Source: Sandaracinaceae bacterium
GTDB lineage: Bacteria; Myxococcota_A; Polyangia; Polyangiales; JADJQN01
Assembly: GCA_016712745.1 (NCBI GenBank)
Contig: JADJQN010000004.1
Span: 186,001-250,000, forward strand
Length of the DNA: 64,000 nucleotides
Reading direction: 5' to 3'
The notes below the pieces were generated by a model. That model was not told the origin of the DNA, did no database searches, and saw only the letters and a program-made list of their open reading frames with translations. Positions 47,616 through 55,882 of the stretch are shown here, piece by piece. Both the position numbers and the translations under genes were made by a program. Numbering within the stretch: position 1 is the first letter of the stretch; the number at the start of each line of letters is the position of its first letter.

Positions 47616-48226
47616 GTCACTTGAATGAATCGCAACTAATCGAGTTAGTGCTCGATGGTGAGGACGCGAAGGGCCAAGCGGCGAAGCATCTCGCCACGTG
47701 CATGGATTGCACGCACAAGCTTGCAAACCTTCGCGATGCGTTCACGGTATTCTCGTCATCGGCAGGCACGATGGAAACTCCATCGGCGTTGCGCGCGAAC
47801 GTGCTCCACATTCCTCACGCGAATGAGCGTTTCCGGGGATTCGTCGCACGAGTCGCCGAGCTATTCGACGTGAGCGAGGACGAGGCGCGTCGCGTGCTAG
47901 CCACCATTGACTCAGCCAACACATGGGAGGCAGGGCCCCTTGCCGGCGTTCGCCTCATGCATCTGAAAGGCGGGCCGCGTGTGGGCACCGCAGACGCGGG
48001 GCTCGTTTCATTTGAGCCAGGCATGAAGTTTCCGCGGCACGACCATCATGGCGACGAGAAGCAAATCGTCCTTCAGGGCGGCTTCCTCGAAGACACCGGC
48101 CGCGAGTACCTCGCGGGCGACACGCTTGTGCGCCGCGCCGGAGATCAACACTCTTTCGTCGTTCACAAGGAAGAGCCCTGCATCATCGCTCTCGTTCTGG
48201 ACGGCGGCGGGGTCATCATTTTGTGA
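47612..48226 (+). CDS. ChrR-type anti-sigma factor with cupin domain
   Basis: The protein has 204 residues and its ATG overlaps the sigma stop codon. The N-terminal zinc-binding anti-sigma domain has H26-x3-C30-x2-C33. The C-terminal cupin domain carries H142 and H144 in PRHDHHGDEKQ, E148 and H179, the same four ligands as in ChrR. Metal in the cupin is used to sense singlet oxygen or hydroperoxide, which releases the sigma factor. The full ligand set suggests a working sensor. Confidence 0.9.
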   Translation: MSHLNESQLIELVLDGEDAKGQAAKHLATCMDCTHKLANLRDAFTVFSSSAGTMETPSALRANVLHIPHANERFRGFVARVAELFDVSEDEARRVLATIDSANTWEAGPLAGVRLMHLKGGPRVGTADAGLVSFEPGMKFPRHDHHGDEKQIVLQGGFLEDTGREYLAGDTLVRRAGDQHSFVVHKEEPCIIALVLDGGGVIIL

Positions 48227-48259
48227 TAGAAGCGCTCTCATCTTTCGCCGAGGGATGAG

Positions 48260-49189
48260 ATGGGAAAAGTCGCTTTTGTATTTCCGGGTCAGGGTTCACA
48301 GAAAGTCGGAATGGGTAAGGATGCGTACGACGGAGACGCAGCGGCGCGTGCCGTGTTCGACGAAGCCGACCGCGCTCTATCGGAATCACTTTCGACCCTG
48401 TGCTTCGAAGGCCCCGAAGACGCATTGCAGCTTACGGCGAACACGCAGCCAGCGATTCTGACGGCCTCGATTGCACTATGGCGCGCTCTCGATGCAAAGG
48501 CCGACATGACTGCGGGACATAGTCTCGGCGAGTACTCCGCCCACGTTGCCGCGAGCACGTTGTCGTTTGCAGACGCCGTGCGGACGGTTCGCACCCGGGG
48601 TCAGCTCATGCAGGAAGCGGTTCCGGTCGGCGCGGGCGCGATGGCAGCGATCATGGGCGGCGAGAAATCGGCGATTGAAAAAGCATGCGCTGACGTGAAG
48701 AGTGGTCGGGTCTCGCCCGTGAACTACAACTGTCCGGGACAGATCGTGATCGCAGGAGATGCAGCGGCAGTAGCGGATGCGTGCGCCGCAATCGCAACGC
48801 TTGGCGCCAAAGCGATTCCACTCAAAGTCAGCGCGCCCTTCCATTCGGCACTCATGCTTCCCGCCGAAGAGCGTCTTTTGCCAAAGCTCACAGCGATTGC
48901 GATGCGCGACCCGGAGATTCCTGTGTACGTGAACGTCGACGCAGCGGCGGTGATCAAGGCCGACGCTGCACGCGACGCTCTTGGCCGCCAAGTGAGCCGT
49001 CCCGTTCGTTGGGATGAGTGCATCCAACGTATGGTGCAAGACGGCGCAACGCTTTTCGTTGAGATTGGCCCCGGCAAGGTACTCACCGGTCTCATCGGCC
49101 GCATTCACAAAGAGTCCAAGCGCATCAACGTGCAAACACTCGCTGACATTGCACCCGCGCGTGAGGCAATCGCCCAAGCGCGCAGTTAG
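48260..49189 (+). CDS. fabD: Malonyl-CoA:ACP transacylase FabD
   Basis: The protein has 309 residues. The family motifs are FVFPGQGSQ near residue 6, the nucleophile Ser 88 in GHSLGEYSA, Arg 113 in RTRGQLMQ, and His 195 in SAPFHSALM. It loads malonyl groups on acyl carrier protein for fatty acid synthesis. No other fab gene is next to it, which is unusual; it follows the ECF anti-sigma gene after 33 bp and may be read from the same transcript. A GAGGGATG ribosome site precedes the ATG. The stop codon is inside a short direct repeat. Confidence 0.93.
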   Translation: MGKVAFVFPGQGSQKVGMGKDAYDGDAAARAVFDEADRALSESLSTLCFEGPEDALQLTANTQPAILTASIALWRALDAKADMTAGHSLGEYSAHVAASTLSFADAVRTVRTRGQLMQEAVPVGAGAMAAIMGGEKSAIEKACADVKSGRVSPVNYNCPGQIVIAGDAAAVADACAAIATLGAKAIPLKVSAPFHSALMLPAEERLLPKLTAIAMRDPEIPVYVNVDAAAVIKADAARDALGRQVSRPVRWDECIQRMVQDGATLFVEIGPGKVLTGLIGRIHKESKRINVQTLADIAPAREAIAQARS

Positions 49190-49236
49190 TCGAGATCCGC
49201 GTAGCTAGTCGAGATCCGCGTAGCTAGTCGAGATCA
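49187..49236 (+). repeat. 19-bp tandem direct repeat at fabD stop
   Basis: TAGTCGAGATCCGCGTAGC occurs twice in full (49187-49205 and 49206-49224) and its first 11 bases a third time from 49225. The first copy starts with the fabD stop codon TAG. It looks like a slippage product; no palindrome or known binding site is apparent. Confidence 0.85.
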
Positions 49237-49314
49237 TCGATGCGCTCGAGTCCGTGCCTCGGCGTCCGTGATTGGACGTAGCCAAGCCGCTTACCCGCAC
49301 GGTAGACTGACGCC

Positions 49315-49951
49315 ATGACCAACCGTCTCCTCGTCCTGGCAAACCCTCCTTCTCGCAGCATGCGGCTCCAACAACACGGGCGGCACAGACGCCGGCTTGG
49401 GCTCTGACGCGCGCTCAGGCTCGGATCTCGGGGCGCGATCGGATCTTGGTGCGGCGACCGATCTTGGAGCCGCAGCTGACTCGGGCGTTGCGGAAGATGC
49501 AGGTGAGCCGCTCGACGGCGCAAGCGGTTGCGCTAGCGCGACAACGTGCAGCGATTGCACTGCGATGTCTGCGTGCGGCTTCTGTCCCGGCCTTGGGTGC
49601 ATGGAAGGTACGAGCTCGGGACCGACAATCGGCGGCGACGCGGGCACATGCGAAGGTTGGTCGTGGGTGCGCTCCAGCTGCCCGGATTACGATGCAGGAC
49701 CCGGCTTCGACAGCGGACCTCCGCCGAGCTGCGCCGCCGCGACAACCGACGCGTGCGGGCCGTGCACCGCGCAGCCCTATTGCGGCTATTGTCCGGCCCT
49801 CGGCTGCGTCACGGGCGGCTCGTCCGGTCCGAGTGAGGGCACCTGCGCAGACTGGTCATATTATCCGAGTGAGTGTCCCGGCGCGGACGCCGGCGTGGCC
49901 CTTGATGCCGGTGCTTTCACTCCCGACACCAGCGTCCCTGCACCCGCCTGA
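49315..49951 (+). pseudogene. PSI-repeat lipoprotein, frameshifted in signal peptide
   Basis: The start (MTNRLLVLA) and the lipobox (LLLAAC) are in different frames that meet at AAA 49341-49343; one A fewer would give MTNRLLVLATLLLAACG. The body after the lipobox is intact: an acidic tether (DLGARSDLGAATDLGAA, about residues 38-60) and two PSI-like cysteine modules, CSDCTAMSACGFCPGLGC and CGPCTAQPYCGYCPALGC, each followed by a W-x-x-x-x-C end. As sequenced the gene cannot make a signal peptide. Either an assembly indel or recent gene loss explains this. Confidence 0.7.
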
Positions 49952-49975
49952 TTAAGAGAATTCGTAACGTTCTGC

Positions 49976-51673
49976 CTAACGCGCGCCAAAGCTCAATCCG
50001 CGGCGCGTGTTCCAGATCGTGTTGAACTGGTCGTCCCTCGTTAGCTCTTGAGCGGTGCGTTGGCACGCGGAGCTGCGCTGCGTTTCGCGCAGGCATCTGT
50101 CGAGTGCATCTGCCGCGCCCTCTCGGTCCGATTCGAACAAGGCTTGGGCGAGAAGTGCGTAGAAGCCATCTCTGCGCGCGTGTACGCGCAAGCCTTCGCG
50201 CGCCGTTGCGAGTGCTTGTTCGCGCAGCCCTAAGCTCAAATACGTTGTGCCGAGGCTCAGTTGAAAGCGTTCATCCTGCGGCGAGCGGCGCGCTGCTTCG
50301 GCGAGCAAGGGAATCGCGTGTGGTGCATCCCCTCGTTCGAGATAGGTGTAGCCAAGCCAGCCATAGCCATGCGGACGGTCGGGCGCACCCGCGATCCAGC
50401 TTTGATAGAGCGATGCCTCGTTGCGCCAGTCGTAGACGTAAAGGTGAAGCCGAAGTCCAAGAAAAACCAGATATGAGCACGCACAGATTAGTGCGAGGCG
50501 TGCAGTACGCTCTGCCCGCGCGCGAAGCTTCTCTACCAACACGGCGACACCCTCAGCAATGAGTGGCGCAAGACCAATCGCAGGCAAGTATAGAAAGCGG
50601 CCGAAGCCCGGCCACAACGTCGTCGTTACAAATGCAGCAGGCAAGAGAGTGAACACAAACCAAGCGAGGGCCGCGCCTACGCGCGGGGTGCGTCGCGCGA
50701 AATATGCAACGCTCACCAAGACGAGCAGGGTGATGACGCCGATCCCGATTAGCACGGATGTGCCGAGAGCATCGTAGTCGGGGCCAAGTGCGCGCACATA
50801 GACGCGCGTCGGCAACGTGAGCTCGACGAAACCATCGGCGAGCAGAGCCGGTGCGCGTAGCAATGCTGTTGCAAGCGAGGCTGAAGTACTCGCAACGTGG
50901 AGCCCGTTGAGCGCGTGCGTGCGCAAGACGAAATACACCAGCGTTGCGACCGCGAATGGCGCGAGACTCAGGAGGCGTTTTGCTAAAGAAGTCTTCTCTA
51001 CGTGGGGCCAGGCGAGCAGTGCTGCAATCACGCCGATTGCGGGCTCTTTGCTCAGTAGCGCCAGTAGAAATGAGATCGACGCGAGTGCATGAAACGCGAT
51101 GCGCTGCCCCCTGACATTCGTCTGCATGCCGCGCATCCAAACGAGCACCGCGGCAAGTGCGAACAGACCAGAGAAGACATCGGAGCGGCCATTGATCCAG
51201 ACGTGGGCCTCCGCCAATTGCGGCTGCAAGCCAAACCAAGCTGCCGCGAAGAGTGCATAACGACGGCGCCGCGCGGGTAGCAGGGCGCGCGAAAGCGTGA
51301 AGACCATGAGCACGGTGATCAGATGCGCGGCCAGGTTGGTCAGGTGGTACGCCGTGGGTGATCGCCCGCTCAACCAGGCGTCCCAAAAGAAAGTCGCCAC
51401 CGTGACGGGGCGATAGGTCTGCGCCCCTTCGTTCGTTAGCGCGGCGTCGTTCGACGATATGAACATCGTGCGGTGCGAGAAGACTTCAGCGAGCTTCTCG
51501 GGGTGAAAGATCACATCGCCTTGCTGGATGACGTAGAGGTCGTCCCAGACGAGCTCATTGCGCACCGCGTGGCCGCACGCCAGCAGCAGGGCGAGCATGA
51601 CGACGGATAAGCCGACTCGCTCGATTCGTTTTACGCGCGCGTCGCTTACGGTGTGGCTTTCCGAACCTGTCAC
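49976..51673 (-). CDS. TMTC-like O-glycosyltransferase with TPR tail
   Basis: The protein has 565 residues. The first luminal loop has ELVWDDLYVIQQGD (acidic pair of the GT-C fold), and the third helix region EAHVWINGRSDVFSGLFALAAVLVW matches TMTC-type mannosyltransferases. About ten membrane helices are followed by C-terminal TPRs (HGYGWLGYTYLERGDAPHAIPLL; FQLSLGTTYLSLGLREQALATA). It likely transfers sugar from a lipid carrier to secreted proteins. Its start codon overlaps the FTR1 gene's stop codon, an odd partner. Confidence 0.82.
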   Translation of the reverse strand: MTGSESHTVSDARVKRIERVGLSVVMLALLLACGHAVRNELVWDDLYVIQQGDVIFHPEKLAEVFSHRTMFISSNDAALTNEGAQTYRPVTVATFFWDAWLSGRSPTAYHLTNLAAHLITVLMVFTLSRALLPARRRRYALFAAAWFGLQPQLAEAHVWINGRSDVFSGLFALAAVLVWMRGMQTNVRGQRIAFHALASISFLLALLSKEPAIGVIAALLAWPHVEKTSLAKRLLSLAPFAVATLVYFVLRTHALNGLHVASTSASLATALLRAPALLADGFVELTLPTRVYVRALGPDYDALGTSVLIGIGVITLLVLVSVAYFARRTPRVGAALAWFVFTLLPAAFVTTTLWPGFGRFLYLPAIGLAPLIAEGVAVLVEKLRARAERTARLALICACSYLVFLGLRLHLYVYDWRNEASLYQSWIAGAPDRPHGYGWLGYTYLERGDAPHAIPLLAEAARRSPQDERFQLSLGTTYLSLGLREQALATAREGLRVHARRDGFYALLAQALFESDREGAADALDRCLRETQRSSACQRTAQELTRDDQFNTIWNTRRGLSFGAR

Positions 51674-53685
51674 GGAGTCGGCTGGCGTGGTGGCGTGGTG
51701 GCTTCTTTACGAGCTTTGCGTGCAGCGAGCCAAGGCCACAGAGCGCTCGTGACGAGCAAGAGGGCGAGCGTCGCTTGCGCGATCAGTCCTTCGCGCGTCG
51801 CAAAAAAGCCGATTGTCGGCAGCTCGGGCAATTGCAACGCTGTCATGGGAATCACGACTGCCTCTTGCAGCGCGCGCACGCCTTTGCCGACAAGCATGAG
51901 AGCAAGCACTGCTAACAGGACGCTTGACCCAAGCATAAACGGGCGCGGAGGAATCTTTTGACCGATCTGGCGAAGTGCGAAGACGATCGCAATAAGGATC
52001 GCGACTCCGGCGCAAGCTCCGAGCCACACCATCCTCGCGTGTTCGCCGGCGTCGAGCAGCAGCGCTTGGTAAAAAAGCACAAGCTCGAAGACTTCGCGAT
52101 ACGCGGCAAGAAACGCTAAACCGAGCGCTGCAAATGCCGCCTGCCTACCGCCGAAAGCGAGTCCCGAGCCCACGCGCTTCGACAAGAAGCCCATGAACTC
52201 GCGCGATGAAACTTGGCCCACGATCCAGTGCGTCACGCCTAAAAGAACGAACGCCGCAACCAGGGAAATGATGCCTTCGGAAAGCTCGCGCTGCATGCCC
52301 GAGAGAGCAGTGCCGACGAGCAACCAAGTCAGAAGCCCCGCTGGAAGCGCCAGCAGCCAACCTATGTGAATGTACTTCGCGTGTTCGGGAACGCCGCGCT
52401 TACGTACGAGGCCGAGGAGAGCCGCGATCAAAAGGGCCGCTTCAAAGCCCTCGCGCAAGGCGATCGCCATCGAACCGATGAAGGAGCTCGAAGCGTCGGC
52501 ATGGCCGCGCTCGGCTGCGTCAAACAACGCGAGCGCATTGCGCACACGCGCGGCTTGCGCATCTTGGCCAAGGTCTTGGCGTGCGCCCTCGCGAATCGCC
52601 ATCATGGCGTTCTCGATCGCGAGCGCAAGACGGCTGTTGCGCGCGCGCAAGCCCGCCTCGCGCGGCTCAACTCCGTCAAGGTAGGCCGACACGAACAACC
52701 GCTGTGCTTCGTCGCGTTCGCCCGCGCGATAGGCTTCGAGCCCATTGCCGAGAAGTCTGCGGGCCAATCCGAAGCCGGTTTCCGTGCTTGCGACAAACGG
52801 CGTCGTACGTTGCAAGTACGCGATAACTTTTCGGCTCTCCTCTGCTGAGAGATCCGCGAAATATCGTTCGCGCAAAGAGTTGGCCGTCAGATCGGCGAGA
52901 GCGACAGGCCCGCTCGGCACAATACGTCCGCCAAAGTGTTCGGCTATCGCGGCACCTGCTCGGGCGTCCGCCTCACTATGCCGCAAAGTCAGAACGTAGA
53001 ACGCGAGGTTCCAGCGATCGGCCGATGGCATTGTGTCAAACCGCACCATGGCCGTTCGCGCGATACCGAAGGTGATGGCGCTGTACGCGCGCACCGGGCT
53101 GATTCCGCCCGCGCGTTCTTCATCGAGAAAATTTGCCGGTCGCGGCGTGAGGCGCTGCGCGGCATCGGTGTTCGCGTCCCCGCGATCCCCATGACACGTA
53201 TTGCAGCCGGCTTCGCGGTAAAGCAGAGCGCCACGTTGGAAGTCGGGCGTCGACGCGGGGCTCAAAACAAGACGATGTGTTTCAACGAGGGTACGCCGCA
53301 CCGTGCGGCACAGCTCTTCGATTTCGACGGGCGGCGCGTGCGCAGCAATGCGCGCCGCTAAGGTCTGCAGTCCGGTGAGCGCCGCATCGTTCGCCGGCAG
53401 GGATGCCCGTCGCGCCAGGGTCAGCGCGTCGCCCGCAAGATCCGCCTGCTCGCGCAGCTCACCTTCTTCGAGCACCCGACCATCGGGCGCAACCGACTTT
53501 GCATAATCAGCACCGACGTAGTCGAGCACCGCGGCGACTTGGCGCAGCAACGCCGTTTGCTCCGCTGTGTGGACCACGTCCTGCGCAGACACATCCGTCG
53601 TGCACGCGGCTGAAACGATCAGTGCGAGCGCGCAGAAAGACTTATTGAAATGAGTTTTCAACAATGCGCTTCGCACTATGACCAA
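51670..53685 (-). CDS. Cytochrome c-FTR1 fusion iron permease
   Basis: The protein has up to 671 residues; the start is uncertain (TTG 53685, GTG 53676 or TTG nearer the signal). The signal LIVSAACTTD contains a lipobox-like SAAC. A cytochrome c domain carries CNTCH (about 161-165) with a possible axial Met in DTMPSAD. A linker leads to the FTR1 domain with REGFE (411-415) and REVFE (530-534), the iron-binding glutamates, over seven helices. FTR1 imports ferric iron after oxidation of Fe2+; a fused heme domain could take the electron. The gene follows fur and contains a possible Fur box at its start. Confidence 0.9.
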   Translation of the reverse strand: MVIVRSALLKTHFNKSFCALALIVSAACTTDVSAQDVVHTAEQTALLRQVAAVLDYVGADYAKSVAPDGRVLEEGELREQADLAGDALTLARRASLPANDAALTGLQTLAARIAAHAPPVEIEELCRTVRRTLVETHRLVLSPASTPDFQRGALLYREAGCNTCHGDRGDANTDAAQRLTPRPANFLDEERAGGISPVRAYSAITFGIARTAMVRFDTMPSADRWNLAFYVLTLRHSEADARAGAAIAEHFGGRIVPSGPVALADLTANSLRERYFADLSAEESRKVIAYLQRTTPFVASTETGFGLARRLLGNGLEAYRAGERDEAQRLFVSAYLDGVEPREAGLRARNSRLALAIENAMMAIREGARQDLGQDAQAARVRNALALFDAAERGHADASSSFIGSMAIALREGFEAALLIAALLGLVRKRGVPEHAKYIHIGWLLALPAGLLTWLLVGTALSGMQRELSEGIISLVAAFVLLGVTHWIVGQVSSREFMGFLSKRVGSGLAFGGRQAAFAALGLAFLAAYREVFELVLFYQALLLDAGEHARMVWLGACAGVAILIAIVFALRQIGQKIPPRPFMLGSSVLLAVLALMLVGKGVRALQEAVVIPMTALQLPELPTIGFFATREGLIAQATLALLLVTSALWPWLAARKARKEATTPPRQPTP
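53645..53661. promoter_or_regulatory. Candidate Fur operator at FTR1 start
   Basis: TTGAAATGAGTTTTCAA is an imperfect inverted repeat (TTGAAA, five bases, TTTCAA) resembling short Fur/PerR-type boxes. It lies inside the first codons of the FTR1-cytochrome c gene, 55 bp after the fur stop codon. Position within the coding region is not typical, so the start of that gene may be further downstream. No other operator candidate was seen. Confidence 0.4.
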
Positions 53686-53716
53686 AAGCTAGGTCACGCG
53701 CAAATGTGATTTGCGG

Positions 53717-54181
53717 CTATCCGCGCGCGCGCTGACAACTCGCGCAAACGCCGTAAAGCTCGTGGCGATGACTCGAGAGCTTGAAGCCGTGCCGTTCGGC
53801 AACGCCCTCTTGAAGCTTCTCGATACGGTCCTCTTCGAATTCTTCGATGCGACCGCACTGCACGCAGATCAGATGGTCGTGGTGGCTTTCATCGTGAGCG
53901 AGCTCGTAGCGCGTGGGCCCATCGCGGAACTGGCGCTCGTAGGCCAGGCCGCACTCCGACAAGAGTTTGAGCGTCCGGTAGACGGTCGCGTAGCCGACCG
54001 ACGGATCCTTCTTACGCACCATCGCCAGCAAATCGTCGATGCTCAAATGACCCTTGCCACGAAAAAAGACGTCGCTGACCAACTTGCGCTGGTTCGTCTG
54101 ACGCAGGCCCTTTTTGCGAATGTATTCCGCAAGGTGGTCGTGCATCCCGTTTACTTCGTTAGCGGCAGCCACCTTCTGCAT
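53717..54181 (-). CDS. fur: Fur-family ferric uptake regulator
   Basis: ATG 54181 has AAGGAG 6 bases upstream; the longer frame adds 21 residues without a ribosome site. Of 154 residues, the winged helix DNA-binding part is LRQTNQRKLVSDVFF to PSVGYATVYRTLKLLSECGL. The metal site is HHDHLICVQCGRIEEF, and the last CxxC (CASC) is near the C-terminus, so both CxxC pairs for structural zinc are present. It sits directly upstream of the FTR1 gene on the same strand, which fits control of iron uptake and of itself. Confidence 0.92.
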   Translation of the reverse strand: MQKVAAANEVNGMHDHLAEYIRKKGLRQTNQRKLVSDVFFRGKGHLSIDDLLAMVRKKDPSVGYATVYRTLKLLSECGLAYERQFRDGPTRYELAHDESHHDHLICVQCGRIEEFEEDRIEKLQEGVAERHGFKLSSHRHELYGVCASCQRARG

Positions 54182-54252
54182 GCGGTCTCCTTCGGCCTTG
54201 CCCAAACCCAAGCCGAACCTTACGTAGCGAGCATAGGCTACCATGGTACCCC

Positions 54253-55791
54253 GTGCCCAGTGACGACATGCCGACCTCGGTGAATTCCAAGCGCGAGCGA
54301 CTCCTCAATCTGGGGATCCGCGTGCTTTTGCCTTTGTCGCTCGCGGGCGTCTTGGTGGCCGTGATGATGGGTGAGAAGGCCCGCATCGATGTGGAGCTGC
54401 AACTCTTCATGCAGCGCGAAGTCAAACCGGGCGAGGACATCGCAATCCGTGGCTTGCTTCTCACTCACCTGCATGATGCGGAGGGTCCACGTCTTGAGAC
54501 GGCACGCGCAGACTTGGTGCTGCGCACACAAGGCGGACGCGTGGAAGCGCGCACCCGGCTTGTGCCGACCGCAGCGATGTCGCTCGAGGGTAGCCTTCAC
54601 ATTCCGTCCAACCTCAGTGGTCGGTACTACGTCGAAGCGAACGCGGTCGCGCAAGGCGAGACGGCGCGAACGTTCGCCGCGCTCGATATCACGCCAAGGG
54701 CGCGTCCGTTGACGACGCGTGGTCGCTCAGCGTTCTTCACTCAGCAAGAATCGGTCGCTGCGATGCAGCGGCAGCCTGGAGAAACGCCGCCCCGCGTTCT
54801 CGAACCGCGCATCCTCGGCGGTGCGTGCATTCCCGCAGCGCAGTGTGATGTGTTGGTGCGGGTCGGAGAGCCGGCGTCGGCAGTAGAGCTTGTGCCTAGC
54901 GAGGCGATTCGCCCGTTGCCGCTTGCTGACGAGGCACGTCAGGAAACGAGCTCCATCGTTCCGGTTTCATTTACGTTGGACGGACCGGAGGGCGAGACCG
55001 ATCTTCGCGCGACGCGCGGAGGGCGACTCGTTGGTGTGCGGCGTTTTCAAGTTCCCGTCGCGCTCGGCGAGCCCTCGCTCTCGATCCCCGAATCGGTAGT
55101 GGAGTCGCCGGCGAGACCGATGCTGACGATCCGCAATGTCGAGACCTCGCGCGCGATCATCGTCGATGGGTTTCGGGATGGCATGTGGGAGCGCACGGGC
55201 GTCGTGTCTGAAGAGGCAGCGAAACAAGGACCGGTAGCGATTCCTTTTGCGCCACTCACGCCAGGCACGTGGCGCATCCAGGTGCGAACGGATCCGTTCA
55301 CCGCTGACAGCGCCGCCACGCGCATGCTTCGCGTCGTCGAACGCGGCACGCCGCCCGAGGCGGCACTTCGCTCCGCGATCTCCCTCGACGTCACTCCCTC
55401 GCAGCCGCCGCCTGGGACCGACCTGCGTGCGCTCAAGTTGCACGCAGCGTACGCACTCGCGGCTCAAGAACGCGATCGCATGAATCTACCCGAACCGTGG
55501 AGCGGCCAACGGGAAAGTGCTGAACAGATCGCCCGCGCGAAGTGGCGGGTTCGCGTCTTTGGAACGATTGGGCTTGCGCTCATTGCCATCGTCGTCTCGC
55601 TCATCGTGGCGCGCCGCGGCCTGCGATCGGCCAGCGAAGCTCGCGCTCTCATGGCGGAAGCAGGCGATCCAGGCGCGAGCGACCCGAAAGTCCGGCGTCG
55701 CCAAACCCTCACGCTTTTGCTCATGGTCGCGCTGATCGTGCTGTTTTTCGTGACGACGATCACCTTCGTCATCGCGCGCACCTCGTTTTAG
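54253..55791 (+). CDS. Membrane-anchored periplasmic protein of unknown function
   Basis: The protein has 512 residues from a GTG, or 507 from the ATG at 54268. An N-terminal helix near 23-40 is followed by a long periplasmic beta-rich region with recurring bacterial Ig-like strands (VELQLFMQREVKPGEDIAIRGLLL; GRYYVEANAVAQGETARTFAAL). The C-terminus has two helices near 425-447 and 483-505. The segment GQRESAEQIARAKWRVRVFG is basic and faces the cytosol. No family recognised. It is divergent from fur with a 71-bp gap and lies upstream of secA. Confidence 0.7.
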   Translation: MPSDDMPTSVNSKRERLLNLGIRVLLPLSLAGVLVAVMMGEKARIDVELQLFMQREVKPGEDIAIRGLLLTHLHDAEGPRLETARADLVLRTQGGRVEARTRLVPTAAMSLEGSLHIPSNLSGRYYVEANAVAQGETARTFAALDITPRARPLTTRGRSAFFTQQESVAAMQRQPGETPPRVLEPRILGGACIPAAQCDVLVRVGEPASAVELVPSEAIRPLPLADEARQETSSIVPVSFTLDGPEGETDLRATRGGRLVGVRRFQVPVALGEPSLSIPESVVESPARPMLTIRNVETSRAIIVDGFRDGMWERTGVVSEEAAKQGPVAIPFAPLTPGTWRIQVRTDPFTADSAATRMLRVVERGTPPEAALRSAISLDVTPSQPPPGTDLRALKLHAAYALAAQERDRMNLPEPWSGQRESAEQIARAKWRVRVFGTIGLALIAIVVSLIVARRGLRSASEARALMAEAGDPGASDPKVRRRQTLTLLLMVALIVLFFVTTITFVIARTSF

Positions 55792-55882
55792 CGAATAATT
55801 TCCGCGGTGCTTTGTCTTCCAAGGAATTGCATGGGGAGGCAGGGGGCCTTAGAGTGCCTGTCCCTCTAGCGGAAACGCGCGA

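Noticed and set aside
55792..55882. SecM-like arrest leader before secA
   Set aside because: The 91-bp gap has no convincing short open frame with a ribosome site.
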